A DNA stretch of 5,830 bases from PeH17 sp964414925 (GCA_964414925.1 CAYPXV010000087.1:1-5830), one strand, 5' to 3'. Counted from the stretch's first letter, positions 1-5,720 are shown. Made by a program: numbers and translations. The notes: generated by a model not told the origin, from the letters alone.

Positions 1-824
1 CGCGGCACATCCACGCAAGAGAAGTTGTGGAGCGAGGCTTCATGTCCAACTTCCTGTTTGCCAATATCAGTGGCATTTTCAGTGCCCCCAAAGAAATTAT
101 TGAGCTAATCAACAATATGCAGGCTATTGAACAGCCCTCGAAGCTTGCGCCCACAGGCATTGATGATGATACGGCTGCAAATTTGAATCTGAATGCCAAC
201 GGTGAGGTGGAAATTCCGAGGGAACAGGTTATCGGAACAGCAAGTGAGATTTTCGGCGACAAGGTGTATGCGGATATAGGGGATAAGTTGGATGCAGCTG
301 TAGAGGAGCTTCAGAGACGGGCGGAAACGACACCGAATCCTAAAAGGGATGAACTAAAGGTACTTCTAGAACAATTCTCAAAGCCGATTGCAGATACGCT
401 CTTTGAGTCCGCAAAAGAGCGATATTGCGGTGATTTGAGAAGATCCACACAGAGCCAATTGGAGCGTAAAATCCGGGAAACCACAGATACTGTTGTAAAC
501 CGTGAGTATGGCGATTATACAATTCGTAACAATCAACTGGATAAGGAACGCAGCGAGAAAATCATCGAGGCACAAAAGTCCGGTGCCACTATGGCGGAGA
601 TAACTCGGATTGATGCGGAATACACCGAAAGACGACTCCAAGACTATCGTGACATGACTGCAAATATCAATGCAGAGCTTCGCAGCGAAGAAACTTTGAA
701 AAAGGCTGCGGAGACTATTGCTGAAACGGTGGAAAACGAAAAGCGGAACGCACAAAAGGATTCTATCGAGAGCAACGTCGAGATCATCTGCGTGGTTTCT
801 CACGTACTATACCTGCATTTCTGA
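1..824 (+). CDS. Upstream fragment of the broken R-M helicase-like gene (5' partial)
   Basis: The frame is open from base 3 through the window edge. The GTG at 27 is only an internal valine (context HAREVVERGF) and not a true start. The segment VERGFMSNFLFANISGIFSA, followed by PKEIIELINNM, looks like the end of a helicase core. After it comes a long, charged, mostly helical stretch rich in Lys, Glu, Arg and Gln (about residues 85-250 counted from GTG 27), perhaps a coupling or coiled-coil arm between motor and methyltransferase-like part. The last 14 residues (EIICVVSHVLYLHF) are out-of-frame sequence after the frameshift, ending at TGA 822-824. That stop overlaps the next ATG as TGATG. This resembles translational coupling but is a by-product of the frameshift. 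Confidence 0.62.
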   Translation, partial: RHIHAREVVERGFMSNFLFANISGIFSAPKEIIELINNMQAIEQPSKLAPTGIDDDTAANLNLNANGEVEIPREQVIGTASEIFGDKVYADIGDKLDAAVEELQRRAETTPNPKRDELKVLLEQFSKPIADTLFESAKERYCGDLRRSTQSQLERKIRETTDTVVNREYGDYTIRNNQLDKERSEKIIEAQKSGATMAEITRIDAEYTERRLQDYRDMTANINAELRSEETLKKAAETIAETVENEKRNAQKDSIESNVEIICVVSHVLYLHF

Positions 825-1528
825 TGGCGTATGGCGACGAGAACACGACACTTGCAAACTTTGACACTCTTGTACCGGAGAATGTGTTCTTTGAAGTCAC
901 CGTCAATCCGCAGAACGGTCAGGGCGTAACGCTTGACCAGTTCCGTATGCTGCGTGATGGTGGAGACTATATAACCGAGAGTGGCGAGAAGAAACACTTT
1001 GACGGGCATCTTTTCGATGAAGTCGTGTTCAACGATGCGGTTCAGGAGTTTATGAAAAGACGTGCCGAGTTGGCGAATTATTTCGAGCCGGATCATCAAG
1101 GCGACATCTTCGATTTTATTCCGCCGCAGCGTACCAATCAGATATTCACACCGAAAAAGGTTGTGAAAGACATGGTTGACAGGCTTGAACAGGAAAATCC
1201 GGGCTGTTTTGATGATCCAAACGCAACATTCGCCGACCTTTATATGAAGTCGGGGATGTATATAACCGAAATCGTAACGAGGCTCTATCAAAGCAGACAG
1301 ATGAAGTCGCTGTTTCCTGATAATGCGGAGAGATTGAATCATATCTTTGCAAAGCAGGTGTACGGATGCGCTCCGACAGAAATCATATACCGCATCTGTC
1401 GGCGCTACATTCTCGGATTCGATGATAAAATACATATCGAAAAGAACAACATCCGACTTTGCGATACTCTAAAGTACGCAAAGGATGGAACGCTGGAAGA
1501 TGAAATGCGAAGACAGTTTAATTTGTGA
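824..1528 (+). CDS. Downstream fragment: methyltransferase-like domain of the broken R-M gene
   Basis: The piece encodes 234 residues from ATG 824. The homologous frame really begins at 779, so this Met is probably an internal residue. Residues 108-120 (FTPKKVVKDMVDR) match the motif X-like start of N6-adenine methyltransferase domains, which often read FTPxxVVxxM. Residues 138-148 (DLYMKSGMYIT) sit where SAM-binding motif I (DPxxGSG) should be, but in a divergent form. Residues 178-198 (KQVYGCAPTEIIYRI onward) resemble the following motif region. No catalytic NPPY/DPPY motif occurs before the stop, so this part alone should not methylate DNA. A separate subunit or an unseen domain would be needed. 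No ribosome binding site precedes ATG 824, so independent expression is doubtful. Confidence 0.6.
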   Translation: MAYGDENTTLANFDTLVPENVFFEVTVNPQNGQGVTLDQFRMLRDGGDYITESGEKKHFDGHLFDEVVFNDAVQEFMKRRAELANYFEPDHQGDIFDFIPPQRTNQIFTPKKVVKDMVDRLEQENPGCFDDPNATFADLYMKSGMYITEIVTRLYQSRQMKSLFPDNAERLNHIFAKQVYGCAPTEIIYRICRRYILGFDDKIHIEKNNIRLCDTLKYAKDGTLEDEMRRQFNL

Positions 1529-1567
1529 TCGTTCAAGGTTAATCACAGTCTTACAGTTAAACAAAGC

Positions 1568-1617
1568 AAGGGCTTTCGAAGTCAGATTGACCTCGGAAGC
1601 CCTTATTTTATTCTTTT
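1568..1617 (+). terminator. Intrinsic terminator, probably bidirectional
   Basis: The arms at 1568-1581 and 1591-1604 pair over about 12 continuous base pairs, with one G-U and one mismatch near the loop. The loop is 9 nt, and a U-rich tail (ATTTTATTCTTTT) follows on the plus strand. It lies 39 bases after the stop of the R-M fragment. Read on the minus strand, the same stem is followed by a weaker T-rich run (GCTTTGTTT), so it may also end transcripts from tRNA-Gly and perhaps the upstream lipoprotein gene, for which no other terminator is visible. Confidence 0.82.
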
Positions 1618-1650
1618 CTGTTGTACCAAAGCCGACATTGGCTTTTCATA

Positions 1651-1724
1651 TGGAGCGGGTGATGGGAATCGAACCCACGTAATCGGCTTGGGAAGCCGAC
1701 GCTCTACCATTGAGCTACACCCGC
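1651..1724 (-). tRNA. tRNA-Gly, anticodon CCC, CCA encoded
   Basis: The minus strand gives a complete cloverleaf of 74 nt. It has acceptor GCGGGTG/CACCCGC, U8-A9, D arm GCTC/GAGC, anticodon stem TCGGC/GCCGA around the 7-nt loop TTCCCAA, and a T arm containing GGTTCGATTCC. The discriminator is T and the CCA is encoded (1651-1653). The anticodon CCC at 1690-1692 reads glycine codon GGG. The U at position 73 is normal for bacterial tRNA-Gly. The tRNA has its own consensus promoter and faces the R-M fragment with its 3' end. Confidence 0.97.
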
Positions 1725-1735
1725 AACGCAGAGTA

Positions 1736-1764
1736 ATTTTACTATTAAAAACGGGTATTGTCAA
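1736..1764 (-). promoter_or_regulatory. Sigma-A promoter of tRNA-Gly
   Basis: On the minus strand, the -35 TTGACA (1759-1764) and -10 TAAAAT (1736-1741) are separated by exactly 17 bp. Transcription should start near 1729, about five bases before the mature tRNA 5' end at 1724. The layout matches that of the tRNA-Pro promoter at the other end of the window. Confidence 0.88.
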
Positions 1765-1792
1765 GCGGATAAATAAGGTGAAAAAGTACCGA

Positions 1793-2335
1793 TTAATTAT
1801 TGGGCTGAATCGGTGAATTTTCATCGAATACAAGTTCAAATTGCTTATTCAGAAGGTCAATATCCGTTTGGATATCGGCATAGAGATGAGTTTCACCGTT
1901 TTTCAGATTCAGATTAATCGAACCGATTGACGAACGAAGCGGCATAGCAACGAGCAGATTACCGTATTCATCGTAAAATTCGATTCTCATAGAACAGGAC
2001 AAATCGAGTGGATAACTGCTTACGGCAATACAGTCCACAAATGTATCGCCATGAGATTTATAGACCCTGACGTTTTTAAATTGCAAATACTGTTCAAAAT
2101 GATGTTCATCAAAGATAACATTACCGAGGGCATCCGTTTTGGCATTATCGGTGCCGACGAGCGGCGATTCAACGGGTTTAGCAGTATCGTCAACCCCTAC
2201 CGACACCTGGGGAGCGGGAGTGATATCATTTCTGATTTGGGGTGCGGTATCAATGCACCCCAAAAGATGCAGCGACAGCAGAAGTGCCGCTACGCACACA
2301 CACATGAATTTAGTTTTTAATGTTTCTATGTTCAC
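1793..2335 (-). CDS. Predicted lipoprotein of unknown function
   Basis: The protein is 180 residues, exported and lipid-anchored by prediction. Residues 1-27 form a type II signal sequence: an n-region with two Lys, a hydrophobic stretch at about 11-25, then lipobox LLGC with Cys27 as the predicted lipid-modified residue. A Pro/Thr/Asp-rich linker follows (about 30-65). Then comes a folded-looking domain (about 75-172) of alternating beta-type pattern, with EFYDEYGNLL and LNLKNGETHLYADI. This pattern is reminiscent of small beta-sandwich FxLYD-like domains, but that is only an impression. The start chosen is GTG 2335, which overlaps the end of pncB by 26 bases. ATG 2305 is an alternative, 4 bases after the pncB stop, but it would remove all positive charge from the signal peptide. 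Neither start has a clear Shine-Dalgarno, so translation may depend on coupling to pncB. I do not recognise a named family. Confidence 0.83.
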   Translation of the reverse strand: MNIETLKTKFMCVCVAALLLSLHLLGCIDTAPQIRNDITPAPQVSVGVDDTAKPVESPLVGTDNAKTDALGNVIFDEHHFEQYLQFKNVRVYKSHGDTFVDCIAVSSYPLDLSCSMRIEFYDEYGNLLVAMPLRSSIGSINLNLKNGETHLYADIQTDIDLLNKQFELVFDENSPIQPNN

Positions 2336-3764
2336 GAATCAATTTATTTTTCAGTTCATAAAGTTTATCCGACAAATCGACTTTATAAGTTTGGGGATTT
2401 AGCAAACGTTTGCTTTCCTCCCAAAGGGAGTCCATTTCGCTGCGGGCATACTTTTGAATATCACACATAGGCGGACAATCATACACCAACTTACCGTCCG
2501 CAAAAATAGGAACGAGAAGTTTACGCATCGAATAATTTGTCAAAGTCATATTCTTATACGAATGGTCGGGATGATACAGAGTAAGGGGTTTACTTGTATC
2601 GAAAGTTTCATCCTCAAGTGCAATCAAGTCGGCAGCCGCCATACCGTTTTCGTCATAGATTCTATAGACGGTTTTGATACCCGGGTTTGTTATTTTCTCG
2701 GCATTTTCGGAAATCTTTATCTTAGGGATTACCTCGCCGCCGACAATTTCCGCCGACAGTTTATAAACACCGCCCAGAGCGGGACGATCATCCGATGTAA
2801 TCAATTTTGTTCCGACACCCCAAAGATCGATTCTTGCGCCTTGCATATGGAGGCTGTTTATCACATTTTCGTCCAAATCACCGCTGGCACAGATTTTTAC
2901 ATGAGGGAAGCCTGCTTCATCAAGCATTTTCCTTGCACACTTTGACAAATATGCAAGGTCGCCCGAGTCAAGTCTGATACCTACAGGCTCGTAACCTTTT
3001 TGTCTCAATTCATTGAACACGGTTATAGCATTGGGCACACCGCTTTTGAGAGTATCGTATGTATCGACAAGCAGCATACAAGCATTGGGGAAAACATCGG
3101 CGTAAGCACGAAAAGCATCAATTTCCGTTGGAAAACTCATAACCCAGCTATGAGCATGAGTGCCTGACACGGGAACACCGCACATCTGACCGGTAAGGAC
3201 ATTGCTTGTACTTGAGCATCCGCCGATCATAGCGGCTCTTGCGCCGTAATTTCCGGCATCGGGACCTTGAGCGCGGCGCAGACCGAACTCCATTACCTTT
3301 TCACCGTTTGCGGCATAGCAAACCCTATTTGCTTTTGTAGCGATAAGGGTTTGGTGATTTACAATATTGAGCAGTGCCGTTTCAATAAGCTGTGCTTCAA
3401 GGATGGGAGCTACAACTCTGACAAGGGGTTCATAAGGATAAACGATAGTACCCTCGGGCATTGCATATATCTCACCAGTAAAGTGCATATCGGACAGCAG
3501 ATTCAAAAAGTCCTCATCGAAAAGATTCAATGAACGCAGGTATTCGATGTCCACATCCGAAAAGTGCAAATTATTAATATAATCAATGAGTGACTCCGTA
3601 CCTGCCATTACGGCATAGGAAGAATTTGAACCCGTACTTCTGAAAAAGAGGTCAAAAACTCCTTTGTTGTCACTCATCCCTTTTTTAAAATAGCCATACA
3701 TCATGGTGAGTTCATAAAGATCCGTCATCATGGTGAGATTTCTATTTTCGTTAATATTCATCAT
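2310..3764 (-). CDS. pncB: Nicotinate phosphoribosyltransferase
   Basis: This cytosolic enzyme of NAD salvage (Preiss-Handler route) makes nicotinate mononucleotide from nicotinate and PRPP, coupled to ATP hydrolysis. The 484-residue length fits the long bacterial NAPRTase type. Visible signatures are MTDLYELTM near the N-terminus (13-21), FGLRRAQGPDA (160-170), GTHAHSWVMSF (201-211) carrying the histidine that is phosphorylated in this family (H205 by comparison with GTMAHSF of the human enzyme), LLVDTYDT (231-238), GIRLDSGDL (262-270) and WGVGTKL (315-321). The start ATG 3764 overlaps the stop of the DUF1292 gene as TAATG. No strong Shine-Dalgarno is present, so coupled translation is likely. 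A second ATG directly follows the first, leaving one residue of uncertainty in the start. The gene is complete and all recognised motifs are present. Confidence 0.96.
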   Translation of the reverse strand: MMNINENRNLTMMTDLYELTMMYGYFKKGMSDNKGVFDLFFRSTGSNSSYAVMAGTESLIDYINNLHFSDVDIEYLRSLNLFDEDFLNLLSDMHFTGEIYAMPEGTIVYPYEPLVRVVAPILEAQLIETALLNIVNHQTLIATKANRVCYAANGEKVMEFGLRRAQGPDAGNYGARAAMIGGCSSTSNVLTGQMCGVPVSGTHAHSWVMSFPTEIDAFRAYADVFPNACMLLVDTYDTLKSGVPNAITVFNELRQKGYEPVGIRLDSGDLAYLSKCARKMLDEAGFPHVKICASGDLDENVINSLHMQGARIDLWGVGTKLITSDDRPALGGVYKLSAEIVGGEVIPKIKISENAEKITNPGIKTVYRIYDENGMAAADLIALEDETFDTSKPLTLYHPDHSYKNMTLTNYSMRKLLVPIFADGKLVYDCPPMCDIQKYARSEMDSLWEESKRLLNPQTYKVDLSDKLYELKNKLIREHRNIKN

Positions 3765-4030
3765 TAATCCAGAATTTTTTGGCGTTTTTTATATTCGTTA
3801 AAAACTTCATCGAGAATTTCTTCTTCCTCGATTCCTATTAAAGCAATCTCATTGTTTTCATTCGGCATTTCACGAAGTATCACGAATTCGACATCATCGC
3901 TGTCATAGTCAACCGGGAGCAGAACATAATAGACCTCGTTACGAAAAGTGAACTTATCCATTATGTCAAACTCGATTTCGTTTTCATCGGCATCATACAG
4001 AATTATAGATTCCATTGTCTGTTGTTCCAT
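3764..4030 (-). CDS. DUF1292 family small acidic protein
   Basis: The protein is small (88 residues), very acidic and probably cytosolic, with no signal peptide or membrane segment. The layout IILYDADENEIEFDIMDKF, then YYVLLPVDYDSDDVEFVILR, then an acidic tail with EEEEILDEVFNEY, is the usual DUF1292 (YrzB-like) pattern. The biochemical function of the family is unknown to me. The start ATG 4030 is chosen because AAAGGAGT lies at ideal spacing upstream. The frame is open 17 codons further up to 4081, but that part runs through the intergenic hairpin and has no ribosome binding site. The stop codon overlaps the start of pncB, which suggests fixed co-expression with NAD salvage here, although no functional link is known. 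Confidence 0.9.
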   Translation of the reverse strand: MEQQTMESIILYDADENEIEFDIMDKFTFRNEVYYVLLPVDYDSDDVEFVILREMPNENNEIALIGIEEEEILDEVFNEYKKRQKILD

Positions 4031-4037
4031 AGTAATT

Positions 4038-4046
4038 ACTCCTTTT
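4038..4046 (-). promoter_or_regulatory. Ribosome binding site that decides the DUF1292 gene start
   Basis: The minus strand reads AAAAGGAGT followed by 7 bases (AATTACT) and ATG 4030. This strong Shine-Dalgarno supports the shorter 88-residue protein over the upstream in-frame extension. Confidence 0.85.
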
Positions 4047-4060
4047 ACCGATTCAAGAGC

Positions 4061-4094
4061 ATTACGGTGTACGCAATACAACGCACACCGTAAT
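4061..4094 (-). other. Intercistronic hairpin between fba and the DUF1292 gene, without U-tract
   Basis: The arms at 4061-4073 and 4082-4094 form a 13-bp stem with a single G-U pair and an 8-nt loop. The hairpin starts 11 bases after the fba stop codon. Neither strand has a run of T after the stem, so it is not a standard intrinsic terminator. It could protect the fba 3' end from exonucleases, mark a processing point, or attenuate transcription into the three downstream genes. The hairpin is seen directly. Its role is inferred. Confidence 0.75.
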
Positions 4095-4105
4095 CAAACA
4101 ATCAA

Positions 4106-5041
4106 TTAAGCTTTTCCGTTGCAGCCGAGAACATTGATAAGCTTATGACGAACCATTTCCTTTATGGCAGCCCTTGCGGGTTTAAGGTACTGACGAGGAT
4201 CGAAATCTGCGGGATGTTCATCAAAATACTTACGGATTGTACCGGTCATGGCAAGGCGTAGGTCGCTGTCGATATTAATTTTGCAAACAGCCATGCTTGC
4301 AGCTCTTCTGAGCATATCCTCGGGAACACCGATAGCATCGGGCATATTGCCTCCATGGGTATTAATCATCTCGACAAACTCGGGGATAACGGAGCTTGAA
4401 CCGTGCAGAACGATCGGGAAGCCGGGAAGTCTCTTTTCAACTTCTTCAAGAATGTCAAATCTAAGCTGGGGCTTTGTGCCGGGCTTAAATTTATATGCAC
4501 CGTGACTTGTGCCGATTGCAATAGCAAGACTGTCAACACCGGTACGTTCGACAAATTCCTGAACCTGTGCGGGATTTGTATAACTTGCATCCTCTGCGGA
4601 TACCTTTACATCATCCTCAACACCTTCCAATCTTCCGAGTTCGCCTTCGACGACCACGCCGTGATCATGAGCGTACTCAACAACCTGACGTGTAAGGGCA
4701 ATATTATCTTCGAACGAATGATGACTTCCGTCAATCATTACAGAGGTAAAACCGCCGTCAATGCAGCTTTTGCAAAGTTCGAAAGAATCACCGTGGTCAA
4801 GATGAACACATATCGGAAGATCTGTTTCGATAACGGCAGCCTCTATAAGCTTCATCAGATAGGTATGGTTTGCGTACTTCCTCGCTCCCGCACTTACCTG
4901 AAGAATCAAAGGTGCGTTTTCTTCCTTTGCGGCTTCGGTAATTCCCTGAATTATCTCCATGTTATTGACGTTAAATGCGCCAATGGCATAGCCGCCTTCG
5001 TATGCCTTTTTAAACATTTCGGTACTGGTTACAAGTGGCAT
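4106..5041 (-). CDS. fba: Class II fructose-1,6-bisphosphate aldolase
   Basis: This cytosolic glycolytic and gluconeogenic enzyme reversibly cleaves fructose-1,6-bisphosphate into dihydroxyacetone phosphate and glyceraldehyde-3-phosphate. The 311-residue TIM-barrel protein is of the short class II (Zn-dependent) type. Key residues are visible: HLDHG (80-84) with catalytic Asp82 and zinc ligand His83, the acidic segment VVVEGELG (129-136), GTSHGAYKF (177-185) with zinc ligand His180, LHGSSSV (212-218) with His213, and the phosphate-binding NIDSD (256-260). The start ATG 5041 (MPLVTSTEMF) is set by TTGGAGGAA upstream. The frame extends six codons further to 5059, but that part contains the ribosome binding site. 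The gene has its own strong promoter and heads a possible operon. The substrate could in principle be tagatose-bisphosphate, but general placement and motifs favour the glycolytic enzyme. Confidence 0.96.
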   Translation of the reverse strand: MPLVTSTEMFKKAYEGGYAIGAFNVNNMEIIQGITEAAKEENAPLILQVSAGARKYANHTYLMKLIEAAVIETDLPICVHLDHGDSFELCKSCIDGGFTSVMIDGSHHSFEDNIALTRQVVEYAHDHGVVVEGELGRLEGVEDDVKVSAEDASYTNPAQVQEFVERTGVDSLAIAIGTSHGAYKFKPGTKPQLRFDILEEVEKRLPGFPIVLHGSSSVIPEFVEMINTHGGNMPDAIGVPEDMLRRAASMAVCKINIDSDLRLAMTGTIRKYFDEHPADFDPRQYLKPARAAIKEMVRHKLINVLGCNGKA

Positions 5042-5047
5042 AAATAT

Positions 5048-5056
5048 TTCCTCCAA
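5048..5056 (-). promoter_or_regulatory. Ribosome binding site that decides the fba start
   Basis: The minus strand reads TTGGAGGAA, with GGAGG at 5050-5054, 8 bases before ATG 5041. It rules out the longer in-frame start at 5059, whose first codons contain this site. Confidence 0.9.
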
Positions 5057-5068
5057 CATAAATCGGTT

Positions 5069-5091
5069 TCGCCTCCGCCAACGGGTGGCGA
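5069..5091 (-). other. Hairpin at the 5' end of the fba leader
   Basis: CGCCA (5076-5080) and TGGCG (5086-5090) are complementary around a 5-nt loop. An alternative pairing uses TCGCC (5069-5073) with GGCGA (5087-5091). With transcription starting near 5092, the structure would sit at the very 5' end of the fba mRNA, where hairpins are known to slow decay. The two pairings exclude each other, but no ligand-binding motif is recognised, so a riboswitch is not claimed. Confidence 0.5.
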
Positions 5092-5098
5092 TGTAATC

Positions 5099-5127
5099 AT
5101 TATATAGCCTTGTGATGAATAATTCAA
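5099..5127 (-). promoter_or_regulatory. Sigma-A promoter of fba
   Basis: On the minus strand, -35 TTGAAT (5122-5127) and a perfect -10 TATAAT (5099-5104) are separated by 17 bp. The expected start is near 5092, giving a leader of about 50 nt. An AT-rich stretch upstream of the -35 (about 5130-5150) could act as an UP element. No other promoter is evident ahead of the DUF1292, pncB and lipoprotein genes, so it may drive all four. Confidence 0.85.
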
Positions 5128-5158
5128 CTGAATTTTAATTATATTTTAAAGATTCTCC

Positions 5159-5186
5159 TTGACAAAAAAAATATTCGGCTTATAAT
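5159..5186 (+). promoter_or_regulatory. Sigma-A promoter of yajC
   Basis: A perfect -35 TTGACA (5159-5164) and perfect -10 TATAAT (5181-5186) are separated by 16 bp. The spacer begins within an eight-base A run (5164-5171). The expected start is near 5193, giving a leader of about 76 nt before yajC. It faces away from the fba promoter, with 31 bp of AT-rich DNA between the two -35 boxes. Confidence 0.85.
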
Positions 5187-5211
5187 TAAACTGTGGTGTT
5201 ATGCTTAGTAG

Positions 5212-5233
5212 GTTTGCACATTTTGATGCAAAC
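5212..5233 (+). repeat. Inverted repeat in the yajC leader
   Basis: GTTTGCA (5212-5218) and TGCAAAC (5227-5233) are perfect inverted copies separated by 8 bases. The repeat lies about 20-40 bases downstream of the predicted yajC start of transcription and 36 bases before the start codon. It could form an mRNA hairpin or be a dimeric repressor site. It is not followed by a U-run. Confidence 0.6.
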
Positions 5234-5268
5234 AAAAAATTATTTCAACACTTCAGAAAGGTTAAAAG

Positions 5269-5655
5269 ATGAACATTATCAGTTTTTACAGAGCAGGCTT
5301 GAATTTCTGCGCTACCAATACCGCTTCCGGTGCAGAAGATGCTTTAACTCAGTACGGTTTTCTGATTGTTATGGTAGTTGCAATCGTCGTTATGCTTATC
5401 GTTTCTTCACGTTCCAACAAAAAACGTCAGAAACAGTATCAGCAGATGCTCGATGATATCAAGCCCGGCAGCCGCATTCGTACTATCGGCGGTATCTACG
5501 GTACCGTTACCAAGGTTCAAGATGACGTTGTTATCGTAAGCGTAGGTCCCGACAAGGCACGACTTGTATTCGCCAAGCAGGCTATTGCAAGCATTGAAGA
5601 TGCTCCCGTCGAAGCGACTCTTGACGGCGAAATTCGCGAAACAGGGAAAAACTAA
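5269..5655 (+). CDS. yajC: Preprotein translocase accessory subunit YajC
   Basis: YajC is a small membrane protein that associates with SecDF and the SecYEG channel in protein export. The 128-residue protein has a single membrane segment at about residues 29-46 (GFLIVMVVAIVVMLIV). It is followed by the typical basic, polar SSRSNKKRQKQYQQMLDDI and a cytosolic domain with the family hallmark PGSRIRTIGGIYGTV (66-80), then KVQDDVVIVSVG. The 27 residues before the membrane segment are longer than in minimal YajC proteins. They carry no clear signal cleavage site and probably form a short external tail. The start ATG 5269 is supported by AGAAAGG at 5255-5261. The usual partners secD and secF are not adjacent: a terminator and a tRNA gene follow, so yajC appears to be monocistronic here. 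Confidence 0.93.
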   Translation: MNIISFYRAGLNFCATNTASGAEDALTQYGFLIVMVVAIVVMLIVSSRSNKKRQKQYQQMLDDIKPGSRIRTIGGIYGTVTKVQDDVVIVSVGPDKARLVFAKQAIASIEDAPVEATLDGEIRETGKN

Positions 5656-5673
5656 TTCATTTTGCCGAAATAA

Positions 5674-5720
5674 TGTGAGGAGCTTTTTCATTAAGGCTTC
5701 TCACATGCAATATATTTATT
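5674..5720 (+). terminator. Intrinsic terminator after yajC
   Basis: The arms 5674-5686 and 5693-5705 form a 13-bp stem with two G-U pairs and a 6-nt loop, 18 bases after the yajC stop. The tail (TGCAATATATTTATTTC) is only moderately T-rich, so termination may be incomplete. The minus-strand reading is followed by TTATTTC, so it may work in both directions. Confidence 0.72.

Larger units (their letters stand above)
1..1528 (+). pseudogene. Frameshifted C-terminal part of a restriction-modification type helicase/N6-methyltransferase-like protein
   Basis: One ancestral reading frame is now split in two. The first part is open from the window edge and stays in frame to codon 777-779. The second part continues the same protein in the -1 frame from codon 779-781. 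Reading across the junction restores RDHLRGFSRTIPAFLMAY, a stretch I recognise from large DEAD/DEAH-helicase proteins of restriction-modification type, running straight into the MAYGDENTTL segment. One base is therefore missing around 776-780, or two are extra. The upstream motor and any nuclease domain lie outside the window. No slippery heptamer is seen at the junction, so programmed frameshifting is unlikely. Either the gene is inactivated or the sequence has an error. The family assignment rests on remembered motif patterns and not on a search. The exact R-M type is not determined. Confidence 0.72.

Noticed and set aside
770..785. Programmed ribosomal frameshift
   Set aside because: No XXXYYYZ slippery heptamer or obvious stimulatory stem is present at the junction.
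822..826. TGATG stop/start overlap suggesting two coupled genes
   Set aside because: The conserved protein continues in the second frame upstream of this ATG to 779, so the overlap is a consequence of the frameshift. There is also no ribosome binding site.
800..1435. Long minus-strand open frame (211 codons)
   Set aside because: It lies opposite the methyltransferase-like segment, shows no recognisable motifs, and the plus-strand frame carries conserved motifs.
1485..1682. Plus-strand frame running through the terminator and tRNA-Gly
   Set aside because: It overlaps the end of the R-M fragment, a terminator and an antisense tRNA, and is not coding.
4031..4081. Longer DUF1292 protein starting at 4081
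   Set aside because: The extension translates the hairpin arm and the Shine-Dalgarno. The strong site at 4038-4046 points to ATG 4030.
5069..5091. Riboswitch in the fba leader
   Set aside because: The leader is only about 50 nt and shows simple competing stems without any aptamer signature I recognise.
4403..5107. Plus-strand open frame of 234 codons across fba
   Set aside because: It is antisense to an unambiguous aldolase with all catalytic residues, and its protein looks like a shadow translation.
5193..5456. Alternative plus-strand frame of 87 codons overlapping yajC
   Set aside because: It begins at the predicted transcription start with no ribosome binding site and ends inside yajC in another frame.
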